Positions 23,748-32,885 of a stretch of 38,988 nucleotides of DNA are shown piece after piece. Below the pieces are notes generated by a model, which saw only the letters and a list, made by a program, of their open reading frames with translations, was not told the origin of the DNA and did not search any database. A program made the position numbers and the translations under genes. The stretch spans positions 1 through 38,988 of the forward strand of contig JAIFND010000215.1 in NCBI GenBank assembly GCA_020047915.1, given 5' to 3'. Position 1 is the first letter of the stretch. Every line of letters starts with the position of its first letter. The stretch is from a bacterium. GTDB lineage: Bacteria; Planctomycetota; UBA11346.

Positions 23748-25373
23748 ATGCTGTCGTTCGGCCAAAGCAAAGCGGTCATCGGTCTCGATGTCGGCTCCTA
23801 TGCTGTCAAAGCGGTGGCCCTCCAGGCCAATAAGGATCGCATCACCCTGCAGGGCTTCGCCAGCGCGCGGATCGACAAGCAGGAGGTGGGCGAGGTGGTC
23901 AAGGCGGTGATGGCCCAGCTGGGCGTGAAGACCAAACGCATCTGCACGGCGGTGTCCGGTCGCTCGGTGATTGTGCGCCAGGTCGAGACGCCCCGCCTCG
24001 AGGGGCCGGCGCTGCAGCAGCACATCGCCCATGAGGCCGACAAGTACATCCCCTTCGGCAGCGAAGAGGTCATCATCGACGCGCAGCCGCTGCCCGATCC
24101 GGACGGCAAGAAGCCGGACAATCTCGCGGTCATGCTGGTCGCGGTGCGCCGGTCGTTCGTGTCCGAGCACCTCGCCCAGCTGAAGCTGGCCGGGGTCGAG
24201 CCCGAGACGGTCGATGTGGACGTCTTCGCCCTCGCCAACTGCTACGAGGTCCTTGGTCCGCCGACCCCGCCCGAGGCCGAGAAGAAGGCTGCGGCGCTCA
24301 TCGACATCGGCGCCGCCAAGAGCAACATCGCCATCGTCCAGGGCAACCGCCTGTTGTTCACCCGCGAGGTCTATCTCGCCGGCAACGAGATCAGCGAGGC
24401 GATCGGCCGCACCCTGTCGGCTGAACCCGAGGACGTCGATCGGATGAAGCTCGCGCCCGGCGAGACGCTCGACCAGTTGCTCGACGCCGCCCAGCCGGCC
24501 TTCGAGGATCTGGCCAACGAGATCCGCCTCAGCTTCGATTACGTCGAGGGTCAATTCGACTGCGAGGTCTCGACCGTTGTCCTGTCGGGCGGTTCCGCCC
24601 AGCTCGCCAACGCCGCCGCGATCCTCGGCAACCTGCTTGGCCGTCCGGTGCACGTCTTCGATCCGCTCGCCGGTCTCGATCTGGTGCCGAGCCGCTACGA
24701 CATCCACGGTCTGGATGCCAACAGCCCCGGCCTGGCGGTCGCGCTCGGGCTCGGCCTGCATCTGCTGGATTTCGGCCAGAAGGGCCTGGGCGGCAGCCAG
24801 AGCCATGCTTGGCAGCCGCGCCAGGGGCGTGGCGACGGAGCAGCCCCGGTCGCGCCGGTGGCGGCAGCCGCCGTACCGGACCAGGGCGTCGCTCCATCCC
24901 CCGAGCCGGTCGCCCCGGCCCCGTCGCCGGTGTACACCCCGTCACAGGGCAGCCCGGTGATCTCGCCGGCGCCGATGCCGACCCCGGCCCCGTTGTTCAT
25001 CACCCCGGCCGGCGGCATCCCCATGGAACCGCTGCCCCCGACCCTGAACGTGCCGGCCCCCAGCATGTTGGCTGCCCCGGTCGCGTCCGCCCTGGGTCCG
25101 CCGTCCCCCCTCGCCCCCAGCGCCCAAAGCGAACTGCTGCTGGGTGAGAGCGGCGCGACGCGCAGCGGCCTGCTGGTGGTGCTGGATGACGACCAGGAGA
25201 TGCCGCCGCAGCTGGCTTCCGAGCGCATCTCCAAGTCGGACAGCGGTAGCACCTCGCGCGGCGGCACGCGGGCGATCCGCGTCGAGGGATTCGCCGAGGA
25301 AACCAAGGACGAGGATGGCGAGGGCGCGGGCTTCAAGCTGCCCGATCTCCCGCCCATGCCGCCCAAGGCCTGA
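23748..25373 (+). CDS. pilM: PilM-type pilus assembly ATP-binding protein with long Pro/Ala tail
   Basis: About 541 residues from the ATG at 23748, which has AGGAGG five bases upstream. The first 345 residues are an actin-fold PilM: GLDVGSYAVKAVAL (phosphate 1), HEADKYIPF, a second phosphate motif IDIGAAKSNIAI, the pilus-type LANEIRLSFDYVEGQ, and the adenosine motif LSGGSAQL. PilM sits at the cytoplasmic face of type IV pilus and type II secretion machines and links PilN to the motor. The remaining 195 residues are Pro/Ala-rich and probably disordered, whereas PilM usually ends near residue 350. The usual pilNOPQ partners do not follow; a strong terminator ends the unit. A GspE-like domain is encoded at 35724-37931. 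Confidence 0.88.
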   Translation: MLSFGQSKAVIGLDVGSYAVKAVALQANKDRITLQGFASARIDKQEVGEVVKAVMAQLGVKTKRICTAVSGRSVIVRQVETPRLEGPALQQHIAHEADKYIPFGSEEVIIDAQPLPDPDGKKPDNLAVMLVAVRRSFVSEHLAQLKLAGVEPETVDVDVFALANCYEVLGPPTPPEAEKKAAALIDIGAAKSNIAIVQGNRLLFTREVYLAGNEISEAIGRTLSAEPEDVDRMKLAPGETLDQLLDAAQPAFEDLANEIRLSFDYVEGQFDCEVSTVVLSGGSAQLANAAAILGNLLGRPVHVFDPLAGLDLVPSRYDIHGLDANSPGLAVALGLGLHLLDFGQKGLGGSQSHAWQPRQGRGDGAAPVAPVAAAAVPDQGVAPSPEPVAPAPSPVYTPSQGSPVISPAPMPTPAPLFITPAGGIPMEPLPPTLNVPAPSMLAAPVASALGPPSPLAPSAQSELLLGESGATRSGLLVVLDDDQEMPPQLASERISKSDSGSTSRGGTRAIRVEGFAEETKDEDGEGAGFKLPDLPPMPPKA

Positions 25374-25380
25374 GCCCGCG

Positions 25381-25447
25381 GGGATCGCGCGCCAGCGGCG
25401 CGCGATCCCAGGAATACAAAAACCCGGGGCGATGGCCCCGGGTTTTT
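25381..25447. terminator. Double-hairpin bidirectional terminator
   Basis: Hairpin 1: a perfect 13-base stem (25381-25393 with 25397-25409, loop AGC). Hairpin 2: AAAAACCCGGGGC (25418-25430) with its complement at 25435-25447, ending in TTTTT. The A-run and T-run make hairpin 2 a rho-independent terminator on both strands, serving pilM (plus) and the basic-protein gene whose stop is at 25470 (minus). Confidence 0.9.
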
Positions 25448-25469
25448 GCGTTGATCGGCCGCAGACGAC

Positions 25470-25724
25470 TCAGATCGCTTTGGCGATCTGCTCGGCGGTC
25501 AGCTTGGTGAAGGGGCGGCCGACCTGGCGCGCGACCCAGCTCTGGGCGGTGGCCGAGAGGGGCTTGCCGGCGGCGAGCTGGGCCTTGATCAGGGCCTTCA
25601 CGCGGACATCGCGACGGGCCGTCTCTTTGACGGTCGAGGGCGCGTTGTAGGCCTTCACGACGGCCCGGTTCTTCTTCTCGCCTTCGAGACGACGGTGGCG
25701 GTAACGATGCTGGCCGCGGGCCAT
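25470..25724 (-). CDS. 84-residue basic protein, unrecognised
   Basis: Strongly basic, beginning MARGQHRYRHRRLEGEKKNR and ending in helical LTAEQIAKAI. The two halves look different: an Arg/His/Lys-rich, probably disordered start, and a compact helical end with SATAQSWVARQVGRPFTKLT, which might be a small nucleic-acid-binding fold. I do not recognise a family. GGAG lies about seven bases before the ATG at 25724. It is the last gene after yebC (51-base gap) and is closed by a strong terminator, so it is probably cotranscribed with the EndoIII-like and YebC genes. A ribosome- or nucleoid-associated role is inferred from charge alone. Confidence 0.75.
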   Translation of the reverse strand: MARGQHRYRHRRLEGEKKNRAVVKAYNAPSTVKETARRDVRVKALIKAQLAAGKPLSATAQSWVARQVGRPFTKLTAEQIAKAI

Positions 25725-25775
25725 GGCAGACTCCGTTTGGAAAGGTCGCGCAGATTGCGAGGTGGGACGGTCAGG

Positions 25776-26531
25776 TCAAGCGTCAGGATCGGGGCTGACC
25801 GGCAGGACGGCGTTGTGATAGACCTCCTGGACATCCGGATGGTCGTCGAGGTCGTCGAGCAGGTCCTGGACCTGCTCGAGCACGCTTGGGTCCTTCAGAT
25901 CGACGTTGGTCTCCGAGAGACGGGTCAATTCGCTGCGCACGACCGCCAACTTGGCGACCTGCAGCGCCTTGAGGATGGCGTCGTAGTCGCGCGGTTCGGC
26001 GAGGATCTCGATGCCGCCGTCCACCGCACGCAGGTCGAGGGCGTCGGCGCCACCGGCCAGCAGGGCCTCCATCACCGGGGTGTCGTCGGGGGCGGTGACC
26101 AGAAACACCGCCCGCGGCTTGAACTGCCAGGCGACGCAGCCGGGCGCGCCGATCGCCCCGCCGTGCACCTCGAACATCTTCTTCAGCTCGGGAGCGGTGC
26201 GGTTGCGGTTGTCGGTCGTGGCTTCGACCACCACGGCCACGCCGCCCGGGGCGTAGCCTTCGTAGGTGAGCTCGACCAGCTGCTTGCCCTCGGACCCGAT
26301 GCCCGAGGCCTTCTTGATCGCGCGCTCGATCGCCTCGTTGTTCATCATCGCGGCGCGCGCCTTGCTGAGCGCCAGGCGCAGGCGCGGATTGTCAGCCGGG
26401 TTGGGGCCGCCACCGGACTGCACCGCCATGGTGATGAGCACGCCCATCTTGGCGATGACCGCCGCCTTCTTCTGGTCGGCGGCATCCTTGTGGTGCTTGA
26501 TGTTGTGGTATCGACCGGAGCGCAGGGCCAC
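25776..26531 (-). CDS. YebC/PmpR family protein
   Basis: A 251-residue protein of the TACO1/YebC family. Diagnostic segments: the HNIKHHKDAADQKKAAVIAK start, GGGPNPADNPRLRLALSKARAAMMNNEAIERAIKKASG (the most conserved part), YEGYAPGGVAVVVEATTDNRNRTAPE, and the acidic C-terminal region. Relatives regulate transcription or help ribosomes through proline-rich stretches; the small YebC type and the PmpR type cannot be separated by eye. The start codon is GTG at 26531, six bases after the stop of the EndoIII-fold gene, so expression is probably coupled. The first residues differ from the usual GHSKWANIK. Confidence 0.93.
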   Translation of the reverse strand: MALRSGRYHNIKHHKDAADQKKAAVIAKMGVLITMAVQSGGGPNPADNPRLRLALSKARAAMMNNEAIERAIKKASGIGSEGKQLVELTYEGYAPGGVAVVVEATTDNRNRTAPELKKMFEVHGGAIGAPGCVAWQFKPRAVFLVTAPDDTPVMEALLAGGADALDLRAVDGGIEILAEPRDYDAILKALQVAKLAVVRSELTRLSETNVDLKDPSVLEQVQDLLDDLDDHPDVQEVYHNAVLPVSPDPDA

Positions 26532-26537
26532 GGGGCG

Positions 26538-27494
26538 TCACTTCTTCTTGGCGGGTTTCGGTTCGGCCTTGGGCTTGTCGGCCTTCGGCTTCTCAGCCTT
26601 GGGCTTGTCAGACTTCGGCTTCTCGGCTTTGGGTTTCTCAGCCTTGGGCTTCTCGACCTTGGCGGTCTTGGGCTTTTCGGCCTTCTCCGGCTTCTCGACC
26701 TTGGCGGTCTTGGGCTTTTCTGCCTTTTCAGCCTTGGGCTTCTCGGTCTTCTCGACCTTCTCGATCTTGCCCGTCTTCGGCTTGGCGACGGCCTTGCTGG
26801 GCTTGTCCATGCCGAGCGGATCCGGCTGGTCCCAGCCGAAGGCGATGATCTGCGGCTCGTCCTGACCGGCTTCCTGGTAGTTCTGCACGTGTTCGCGCAG
26901 GACCCGCGACAGGCGGTCGAGGCCTTCGATGTCGAGCGACTCTTCGATGCGACGCTGGGCCTGCTGCAGGGTCCAGGCCTTGGGCGCGCCGCCCAGGAAC
27001 TTGGCCAGACGCAGCTGTTCCTCGTCGCACGGGAAGACCTTCAGGCCGACCGCAAGCAGCAGGGCACGATCGACGAAATCGCGCCGGATGTTGCTGGTCT
27101 CGGGCAGGGCGCGCAGCGTCTCGATGCCGTCGCCGGCCAGCGCCTCGCGGATGTCCATGCGGCGGAAGGCGGTGTAGAGGTCGGCAAGCAGGTGGCGCAG
27201 GTCTTCGGCCTTCTCGCGCACCTTGGGATAGCGGGCCCCGAGCACGTCCTCGATCTCGCGGATGGTCGCCACCCGCATGTCATTCCAGTCGATGAATTCG
27301 TCGCGCAGCCGCTTGGTCGCGTCGCGGGCCTGGCGTTCAGGCACGCCGAGTTCCAGGATCTGGACGACCAGGGCCTCGATGACGTCCTCGTAGGCGGCGT
27401 GCTTGCGCCGGCCGTAACGCGTCTCCAGCGCCTCGATGACGCGGTTGAGATCGGTAACCAGTTCTGCGTCTGGTCCCGCGGCAGGCTTGGCCAT
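26538..27494 (-). CDS. Degenerate EndoIII-fold protein with a histone-H1-like Lys-rich tail
   Basis: About 318 residues from the ATG at 27494 (GGAG seven bases upstream). Residues 1-190 follow the HhH-GPD DNA glycosylase fold: FIDWNDMRVATIREIEDVLG near 68-88, then LRALPETSNIRRDF where EndoIII has its LPGVGRKTA hairpin, then VFPCDEEQLRLAKFLG matching the VDTHV segment. The Asp is kept, but the hairpin glycines and catalytic lysine are not, and no four-Cys iron-sulfur loop is present. It may therefore bind DNA without glycosylase activity. Residues about 225-318 are repeats of KPKAEKPK and KTAKVEKPE, like H1 or AlgP tails. First gene of the EndoIII-like - YebC - basic protein set. Confidence 0.8.
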   Translation of the reverse strand: MAKPAAGPDAELVTDLNRVIEALETRYGRRKHAAYEDVIEALVVQILELGVPERQARDATKRLRDEFIDWNDMRVATIREIEDVLGARYPKVREKAEDLRHLLADLYTAFRRMDIREALAGDGIETLRALPETSNIRRDFVDRALLLAVGLKVFPCDEEQLRLAKFLGGAPKAWTLQQAQRRIEESLDIEGLDRLSRVLREHVQNYQEAGQDEPQIIAFGWDQPDPLGMDKPSKAVAKPKTGKIEKVEKTEKPKAEKAEKPKTAKVEKPEKAEKPKTAKVEKPKAEKPKAEKPKSDKPKAEKPKADKPKAEPKPAKKK

Positions 27495-27522
27495 GCGGCT
27501 GCTCCGGTGAGAAGGGCCGCGC

Positions 27523-27550
27523 AGGGTAGCGGGGCAGGGGGGGCGGTCAA
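27523..27550 (-). promoter_or_regulatory. Candidate promoter for the EndoIII-like - yebC set
   Basis: On the minus strand, TTGACC (27550-27545) and TACCCT (27528-27523) are 16 bases apart. The -35 hexamer is the same as that of the pspA promoter. Transcription would start about 22 bases before the ATG at 27494. It lies in the divergent gap shared with the kinase gene starting at 27630. Confidence 0.4.
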
Positions 27551-27629
27551 TCGGAGTCGGGCGTTGGGCCATCCGAATGGCTCGGACGCATGTTGACCCC
27601 CCGGCGCGGCCGGCGAAGGTGAAGCCTGG

Positions 27630-30587
27630 ATGCCGACCTCAGCAGGCAATGACCAGACCAGACCGACCGTCCCGGGGGCGGTGCGTCCCAACGACGCCAC
27701 CGTGGTCGCCGACCTGTCGGCGGGTACCGCCCCCCCCGCCGACATCAGTTCGGCCATGACCCAGGTCGGCCCGGCCCGTCAGGCCGGGGTTCCGGCGCAC
27801 GACATCCAGGACGCCATCCCGACCCACGTATCCGATCCGGCGCGGACGCCGTCCGGCACCGACGTCACCAATCTGCACGTCGGACCAGGCAAGCCCGGCG
27901 CCGCCGAGGGCACCCATCTCGGCGAGGTGTGGGGCGACTTCCAGTTCAGCCGCCTGCTTGGCCGCGGCGGCATGGGCGCGGTCTATCTCGGCAAGCAGAT
28001 GTCGCTCGACCGCCAGGTCGCGATCAAGGTGCTGCCCTCGCATCTGTCCGAGAACGAGAACTTCCGCGAACGCTTCCAGCTCGAGGCCAAAGCGGTCGCG
28101 AAGATGAGCAGCCCGCACGTGGTGCAGGTCTATGCCGCCGGCATCCATCTCGGGCACCACTACTTCGCGATGGAATTCGTCGATGGCGACGATCTCTCGC
28201 GCCGGTTGCGCGGCGGTTTCAAGCCGTCCTACCGGCAAGCCCTGGAGCTGGTCGTGCAGGCGGCCAAGGGGCTCGCCGCGGCCGGCGAGCACGGCATCGT
28301 GCATCGCGACATCAAGCCGGGCAACATGATGATCGACCGCAAGGGGTCGCTCAAGATCATGGACTTCGGCCTGGTCCGCCTGGCCACCGCTGCGCACTCG
28401 CTGACCATGAGCGGCACGGTGATGGGCACGGTCAGCTACTTCAGCCCCGAGCAGGGCCGCGGCGAGCCGTGCGACCAGCGCACCGACCTCTACGCCCTCG
28501 GGGTGGTGTTCTACGAACTGCTGACCGGCCGCCTGCCCTTCACCGGCGAGAACGCGACCTCGGTCATCTACCAGCACATCCACAGCGCGCCCAAGCAGCC
28601 GCGCGAGCTGGATCCGAACATCCCCGAGCACTACCAGGCGGTGGTCCTGAAGTGCATGCAGAAGCGGGCCGACGACCGTTATGCCTCGGCGGCCGAACTG
28701 CTCAGCGATCTCGAACGCCTGGCCGCCGGCCAGCCGCCGGCCATCGCGCTCGAGCGGCCTGACCTGTTGCAGACCGGAGCGACGATCATCGGGACGCGTG
28801 GGCTTGGTGCGCCGGCTGGGGCCGCGTCCGGGCGTGGCCGGGGCGTGAAGCTGGTCGGCGGGGTCGCCGGTCTCGTCGCCGTCGCAGCCGGCGCCTGGTT
28901 CGTGCTGCGACCGGCCGAGCCACCGCCGGAAGCGCCGCCCGTCGAGGCGCCCGTCGTGGCCGTTCCGCCTCCGGCCAGCCCGCCGCCTGCGTCGGTCACC
29001 CCCGCGACCGATCCCGAGGTCAAGGCGATGCTCGCCAACCTCTCGCGCCGCGCCGAGCTGGACCAGGCCCGCCGCGATGCGATCGCCGCCGCCGAGGCGC
29101 TGCTTGCCGAGGGCAAGGCGATCGAGGCCGAAAAGGCCCTGGCCGATCTCGCCACCCGCGATCCCGGCGACCAGCAGATCGCAGCGACCCTGCGGCGGGT
29201 GCGTGCGCTGCGCGAGCAGGGCGAACGTCAGGCGGCGGCCGCTGCTGCCGTCGCTGCGGCCCCGCCTGTCGCGGCCCCCGTCCCGGGCGAGGATCCGGCG
29301 CTGGCCGCCGCCCGTTCGGCGATCGGGCGCGGCGACCTGCCCGAGGCGCGCCGCATCGTCAACGTCAACCGCGGCCTCAAGTCGGGCGATCCGGCCTGGG
29401 CCGAGGCGGCCAAGGCGCTGGATGCCGCCGAGGGGCGCCAGGCGCTGGCCGAGGCGACCGTCGCCTTCGATCGCGGCAATATCGAATTCGCCGGCACCGC
29501 GGCGGCGAAGGCCAAGGCGCTGATCCCGGATGACCCCGGCCTCGCCACCCTGCTGCGCCGCATCGAGGAGGTCGAGGGCCAGCGCAAGCAGCGCGAGCGG
29601 GTGCTGCTGGAGTCCGACAACCTGCTGACCGAGAACCAGCCGGCCAAGGCCGAGGAGCTGCTGACCGCGCTGGTCGCGAGCTTCCCCGAGGATGCGCAGG
29701 TGGCCAACGCCCTGCGTCGCGCCAAGGCGGCGCGCGAGAAGGCGGACGCCCTCGATCGCGCCGTCGCCGAACAGCTCGCCCAGGGCACCGCCTCGCTCGA
29801 ACGCAACGATCTCGATGCCGCCCAGCTGTCGTTCACTGCCGCGCGCCAGCTCGATCCCAAGAACGAGGTCGCTTCGGCCGGCCTCAACACCGTGCGCGAG
29901 CGCAAGGATGCGATCGATGCTTCGCGCAAGCGCGTCGAGGCGGCGCTGGCGGTGCGCGACCTCGCCACCGCCGAAACCGAGCTGGCCGCGCTGCAGCGCC
30001 TCGCCCCGGGAACGCCGGCCGCCGTCCTGGCGGCCAGCCAGATCAGCGCCGCCAAGGTCGTCGAGGCCGAGGCGCGCGCCAAGGCCGAGGCGCTGGAGCG
30101 CGTCCGCCAGGACCGCGCCAAGCTGCTGGCCACCCGGCTCGACGATCTCGCCCTCGCCATCCCGCTGCTCGCCACCGAGCTCGACGCCTTCGTCGCCGAG
30201 GCCGGCCCCGAGCGCGCCGAACTGCCCGACCTGCACCGCCGCCTCGACGACCGGCGCAGCCGCGAGGCGAGCGGCGCCCTGCTGGCCGCGCTCGATGCCG
30301 GCTTCGCGGCCCGTGATGCGGCGGCGATCCAGGCCCAGTTTAGCGAGGGCCAGACGGGCGGCACCCAGCTGATCGAATTCATGGCCATGCCCGGTGCACG
30401 GCTGACCACCAGGCTGACCGGCTTCGCGCGCAACGGCGAGGCCGCCTTCGCCACCGTCGAGCTGACCCATGCCATGGACGAGGCTCCCGAGGAGCGTCTG
30501 ACCGCGCGCTGGGAACTGCGCCGCAGCGCCGGAGCCTGGCGCATCGCCAACGCCGTGATCGAACCTGTCGCCGAAGGAAGCCGATGA
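27630..30587 (+). CDS. Receptor-type Ser/Thr protein kinase with extracytoplasmic TPR-like region
   Basis: A 985-residue protein. A 100-residue Thr/Pro-rich leader precedes a complete Hanks kinase domain: GRGGMGAVY (111-119), VAIKVL with Lys 133, VHRDIKPGN with Asp 227, DFG at 245-247, and a GTVSYFSPEQ activation end. A single membrane span (about 407-426, VGGVAGLVAVAAGAWFVL) leads to a Pro-rich linker. About 450 residues of helical TPR-like repeats (for example LLTENQPAKAEELLTALVASFPED) follow, then a C-terminal 110-residue domain resembling NTF2-like folds (WELRRSAGAWRIANAVIEP). The kinase would sense or bind partners outside the membrane. The next gene starts within its stop codon (ATGA) and encodes a secreted propeller, a likely partner. 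Confidence 0.93.
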   Translation: MPTSAGNDQTRPTVPGAVRPNDATVVADLSAGTAPPADISSAMTQVGPARQAGVPAHDIQDAIPTHVSDPARTPSGTDVTNLHVGPGKPGAAEGTHLGEVWGDFQFSRLLGRGGMGAVYLGKQMSLDRQVAIKVLPSHLSENENFRERFQLEAKAVAKMSSPHVVQVYAAGIHLGHHYFAMEFVDGDDLSRRLRGGFKPSYRQALELVVQAAKGLAAAGEHGIVHRDIKPGNMMIDRKGSLKIMDFGLVRLATAAHSLTMSGTVMGTVSYFSPEQGRGEPCDQRTDLYALGVVFYELLTGRLPFTGENATSVIYQHIHSAPKQPRELDPNIPEHYQAVVLKCMQKRADDRYASAAELLSDLERLAAGQPPAIALERPDLLQTGATIIGTRGLGAPAGAASGRGRGVKLVGGVAGLVAVAAGAWFVLRPAEPPPEAPPVEAPVVAVPPPASPPPASVTPATDPEVKAMLANLSRRAELDQARRDAIAAAEALLAEGKAIEAEKALADLATRDPGDQQIAATLRRVRALREQGERQAAAAAAVAAAPPVAAPVPGEDPALAAARSAIGRGDLPEARRIVNVNRGLKSGDPAWAEAAKALDAAEGRQALAEATVAFDRGNIEFAGTAAAKAKALIPDDPGLATLLRRIEEVEGQRKQRERVLLESDNLLTENQPAKAEELLTALVASFPEDAQVANALRRAKAAREKADALDRAVAEQLAQGTASLERNDLDAAQLSFTAARQLDPKNEVASAGLNTVRERKDAIDASRKRVEAALAVRDLATAETELAALQRLAPGTPAAVLAASQISAAKVVEAEARAKAEALERVRQDRAKLLATRLDDLALAIPLLATELDAFVAEAGPERAELPDLHRRLDDRRSREASGALLAALDAGFAARDAAAIQAQFSEGQTGGTQLIEFMAMPGARLTTRLTGFARNGEAAFATVELTHAMDEAPEERLTARWELRRSAGAWRIANAVIEPVAEGSR

Positions 30588-32866
30588 TGAAGCTCCGCAC
30601 CGTCGTTCCGCTCCTGCTGTCGGCTGCCGTCGGCGCCGCCGAGCTGCCCTTCGGACTGGTCGAGAAGGTTGAGAAGGATGCCGTCCAGGTGCGCTTCGAT
30701 GCCGCGGCCCGCGTCGCCTTCGGCCAGATGGTCGCCCTGTTCGGACCTGGCAGCGTGACCAAGCATCCGCTGACCGGCAAGGTGGTGACCGAACGCCGCA
30801 AGCTGCGCGCCAAGGGCCAGGTGGTCGCGGTCGCCGACGGGTTGACCCGCCTGCGCATCCTGTGGCGCGAGGCCGAGGCCGTCCCCGAGGCTGGCTGGGA
30901 CGCGGTGCCGCTGCCTGGCGAAAGCGCGCCCAACGCACCCCCGGCGCTGACCTCCAGTCCGGCGGCGGTGAATGCGGCGGCCGGCGCCACGATCGCGATC
31001 AAGCTGCCGGTCATCGATCCGGATGGCGACGTCCTGTCCTTCACCTGGGAGCTGGTCGGCGCGGCCGGGCGTTGCGGCCGGCTTGACGCCCGCGCCACGG
31101 CCCTGCCCGAGGTGACCTGGATCGCGCCGGGCACGGCTCCGGAAGGCGGCATCGCGCTGAAGATGACGGTGCGCGACCCGCTCGGCCAGGAGCTGTCGGC
31201 CAGCCTCGCCCTGGCCGTGCAGGGCGCCGATGATCCGCGCCGGCCGCGCAAACAGTTCGCCGCCCTCGGCGCCGGGCAGGACCCCGCCTGGAACCAGCTG
31301 GAACGCTGTGATGACGGCAGCTGGATCGGGATCGATGATGGTGGCCGGGTGCTGCGCTGCGGTCCCGGCTGGCAGCAGCCGGTGGTGGTCAATTTCGCCG
31401 AAGCGATCCGCCGGCCGGTCGCGGTCGCGGCGCGCGGCCGTGAGATCTACGTCCTCGACAGCGACAAACTGGCGGTGCATGTGCTCACCGAGGCCGGCCA
31501 GCCGCGCCGCGTCCTGGGTGGCCTGTCCCAACCGAGCGATCTGGCGGTGGCGACGGACGGCAGCGTGTTCGTCGCCGACCAGCGCGCCGGCGGGGTCATG
31601 GTGTTCGATGCCGGGGGCCGCTTCCGCGCCCGCGCCGGCCGGGTCGGCGATGACGGCTTCGCCCAGGTCGGTCGGGTCTGCGCCACCGCCGATGGCGGGG
31701 TCTGCGCCCTCGATGGCCAGTCGCGCCGGGTCCACCGCTTCGACCGCGATCTGCGCCGCCTCGACACCTGGACGGTGACCGGCGATCCCAACCTCGCGGC
31801 GGTCGATCTCACCAGCCATCCACGTGGCCTGCTGGTGCTGCTGGCCGACGGCACGGTGCAGCTCTATGGCGCCAAGGGCACGATCATCGAGACCTGGAAG
31901 CCGGCCTCTGCGGCCGGTCTGGCCGAGGATCTCGGCACCGCCACCGCCCTGGCGTGCGAGCCGGGCGGCGAGGTTGTGGTCTTGTACGCCAACGGCTTCG
32001 CCGCCCGTCAGGCCGGCGATGGCCGGGTGCTGGGGATGCGCGGCCCTTCGCTGCAGCGCACGACCACCGCCTGGGCCGCCGACGGCCTGGGCCGGCTGAT
32101 CGGTCTCGATGTCGATTACGGCCTGATCACGGTCTATGACGCCGAGGGCTGGCGGACCAACCGTCTCGGCGGCCGGGCCAAGACCGGTGGCCCCTTCGGC
32201 GAGGCGGGGGCGATGGCGGTGTCGCCGGATGGCGCCGCCCTGGCCGTCCTCGACGTGGACAAGGATACGGTCGTGCGCTTTGACGGGCGCGATTGGCGCA
32301 AGGCCCCGCTCCAGTTCGGTGGCAACGGTTCGAACAACGGCCAATTCAAGGCCCCGATCGCCGTAGCGATGGACGAGGCCGGGCGTACCTATGTCCTCGA
32401 CGAGGATCTCTACCGCGTGTCGGTGTTCGATGCCGCCGGTCAGTTCCTCTTCGTCTTCGGCGAGCGCGGCACCGCCCCACATCAGTTCGACGAACCGCTT
32501 CTCGTCGCCGTGTCGGCGGGTGGCGATGTCGCCTACGTGTTCGACGAGGATCGCTACGAGGTGAAGAAATTCGCCCTCGACCACCAGGCGCGCAGCGCCA
32601 AGCACATCGCAACCTCCGGTGGCAAGGGCTCCGAGCCGGGCCGTTTCCGCTCGGCCGTCGCCATGCGCACAGACCGCCAGGGACTGCTGCACATCCTCGA
32701 CACCAGCCGGGCCGACTGGCAGGTCCTTGATTTCCGCGGCCAGAGCCTGCTGCCGCTCGCCGCCCGTCCGCTGGCCGAGATCCTGCGCGGGGCCGAGACC
32801 CTGGCGGTATCGCCCGATGGCACGGCCTGGCTGGGCGGGGCCGGGGCCCTGGTCGGCCTGCGCTGA
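30584..32866 (+). CDS. Secreted NHL-type beta-propeller protein
   Basis: A 760-residue protein with a signal peptide (MMKLRTVVPLLLSAAVGAAE). After an N-terminal domain of about 100 residues comes an Ig- or cadherin-like segment (APPALTSSPAAVNAAAGATI ... DPDGDVLSFTWELVGAAG, about 110-215). The rest, from about 225, is NHL-like blades such as QPSDLAVATDGSVFVADQRAGGVMVFD and FKAPIAVAMDEAGRTYVLDEDLYRVSVFD. Propellers of this kind bind proteins or glycans outside the cell; no catalytic motif is visible. Its ATG at 30584 overlaps the kinase stop (ATGA; a second ATG is at 30587), so the two are translationally coupled. It probably works with the kinase's extracytoplasmic region. Confidence 0.88.
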   Translation: MMKLRTVVPLLLSAAVGAAELPFGLVEKVEKDAVQVRFDAAARVAFGQMVALFGPGSVTKHPLTGKVVTERRKLRAKGQVVAVADGLTRLRILWREAEAVPEAGWDAVPLPGESAPNAPPALTSSPAAVNAAAGATIAIKLPVIDPDGDVLSFTWELVGAAGRCGRLDARATALPEVTWIAPGTAPEGGIALKMTVRDPLGQELSASLALAVQGADDPRRPRKQFAALGAGQDPAWNQLERCDDGSWIGIDDGGRVLRCGPGWQQPVVVNFAEAIRRPVAVAARGREIYVLDSDKLAVHVLTEAGQPRRVLGGLSQPSDLAVATDGSVFVADQRAGGVMVFDAGGRFRARAGRVGDDGFAQVGRVCATADGGVCALDGQSRRVHRFDRDLRRLDTWTVTGDPNLAAVDLTSHPRGLLVLLADGTVQLYGAKGTIIETWKPASAAGLAEDLGTATALACEPGGEVVVLYANGFAARQAGDGRVLGMRGPSLQRTTTAWAADGLGRLIGLDVDYGLITVYDAEGWRTNRLGGRAKTGGPFGEAGAMAVSPDGAALAVLDVDKDTVVRFDGRDWRKAPLQFGGNGSNNGQFKAPIAVAMDEAGRTYVLDEDLYRVSVFDAAGQFLFVFGERGTAPHQFDEPLLVAVSAGGDVAYVFDEDRYEVKKFALDHQARSAKHIATSGGKGSEPGRFRSAVAMRTDRQGLLHILDTSRADWQVLDFRGQSLLPLAARPLAEILRGAETLAVSPDGTAWLGGAGALVGLR

Positions 32867-32885
32867 TCAGGTGTCCACCGGGGCT

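Noticed and set aside
25751-25779. Separate promoter for the 84-residue protein (TTGACC near 25774-25779)
   Set aside because: The -35 box is good but no -10 hexamer of quality lies at the right distance; readthrough from yebC is likelier.
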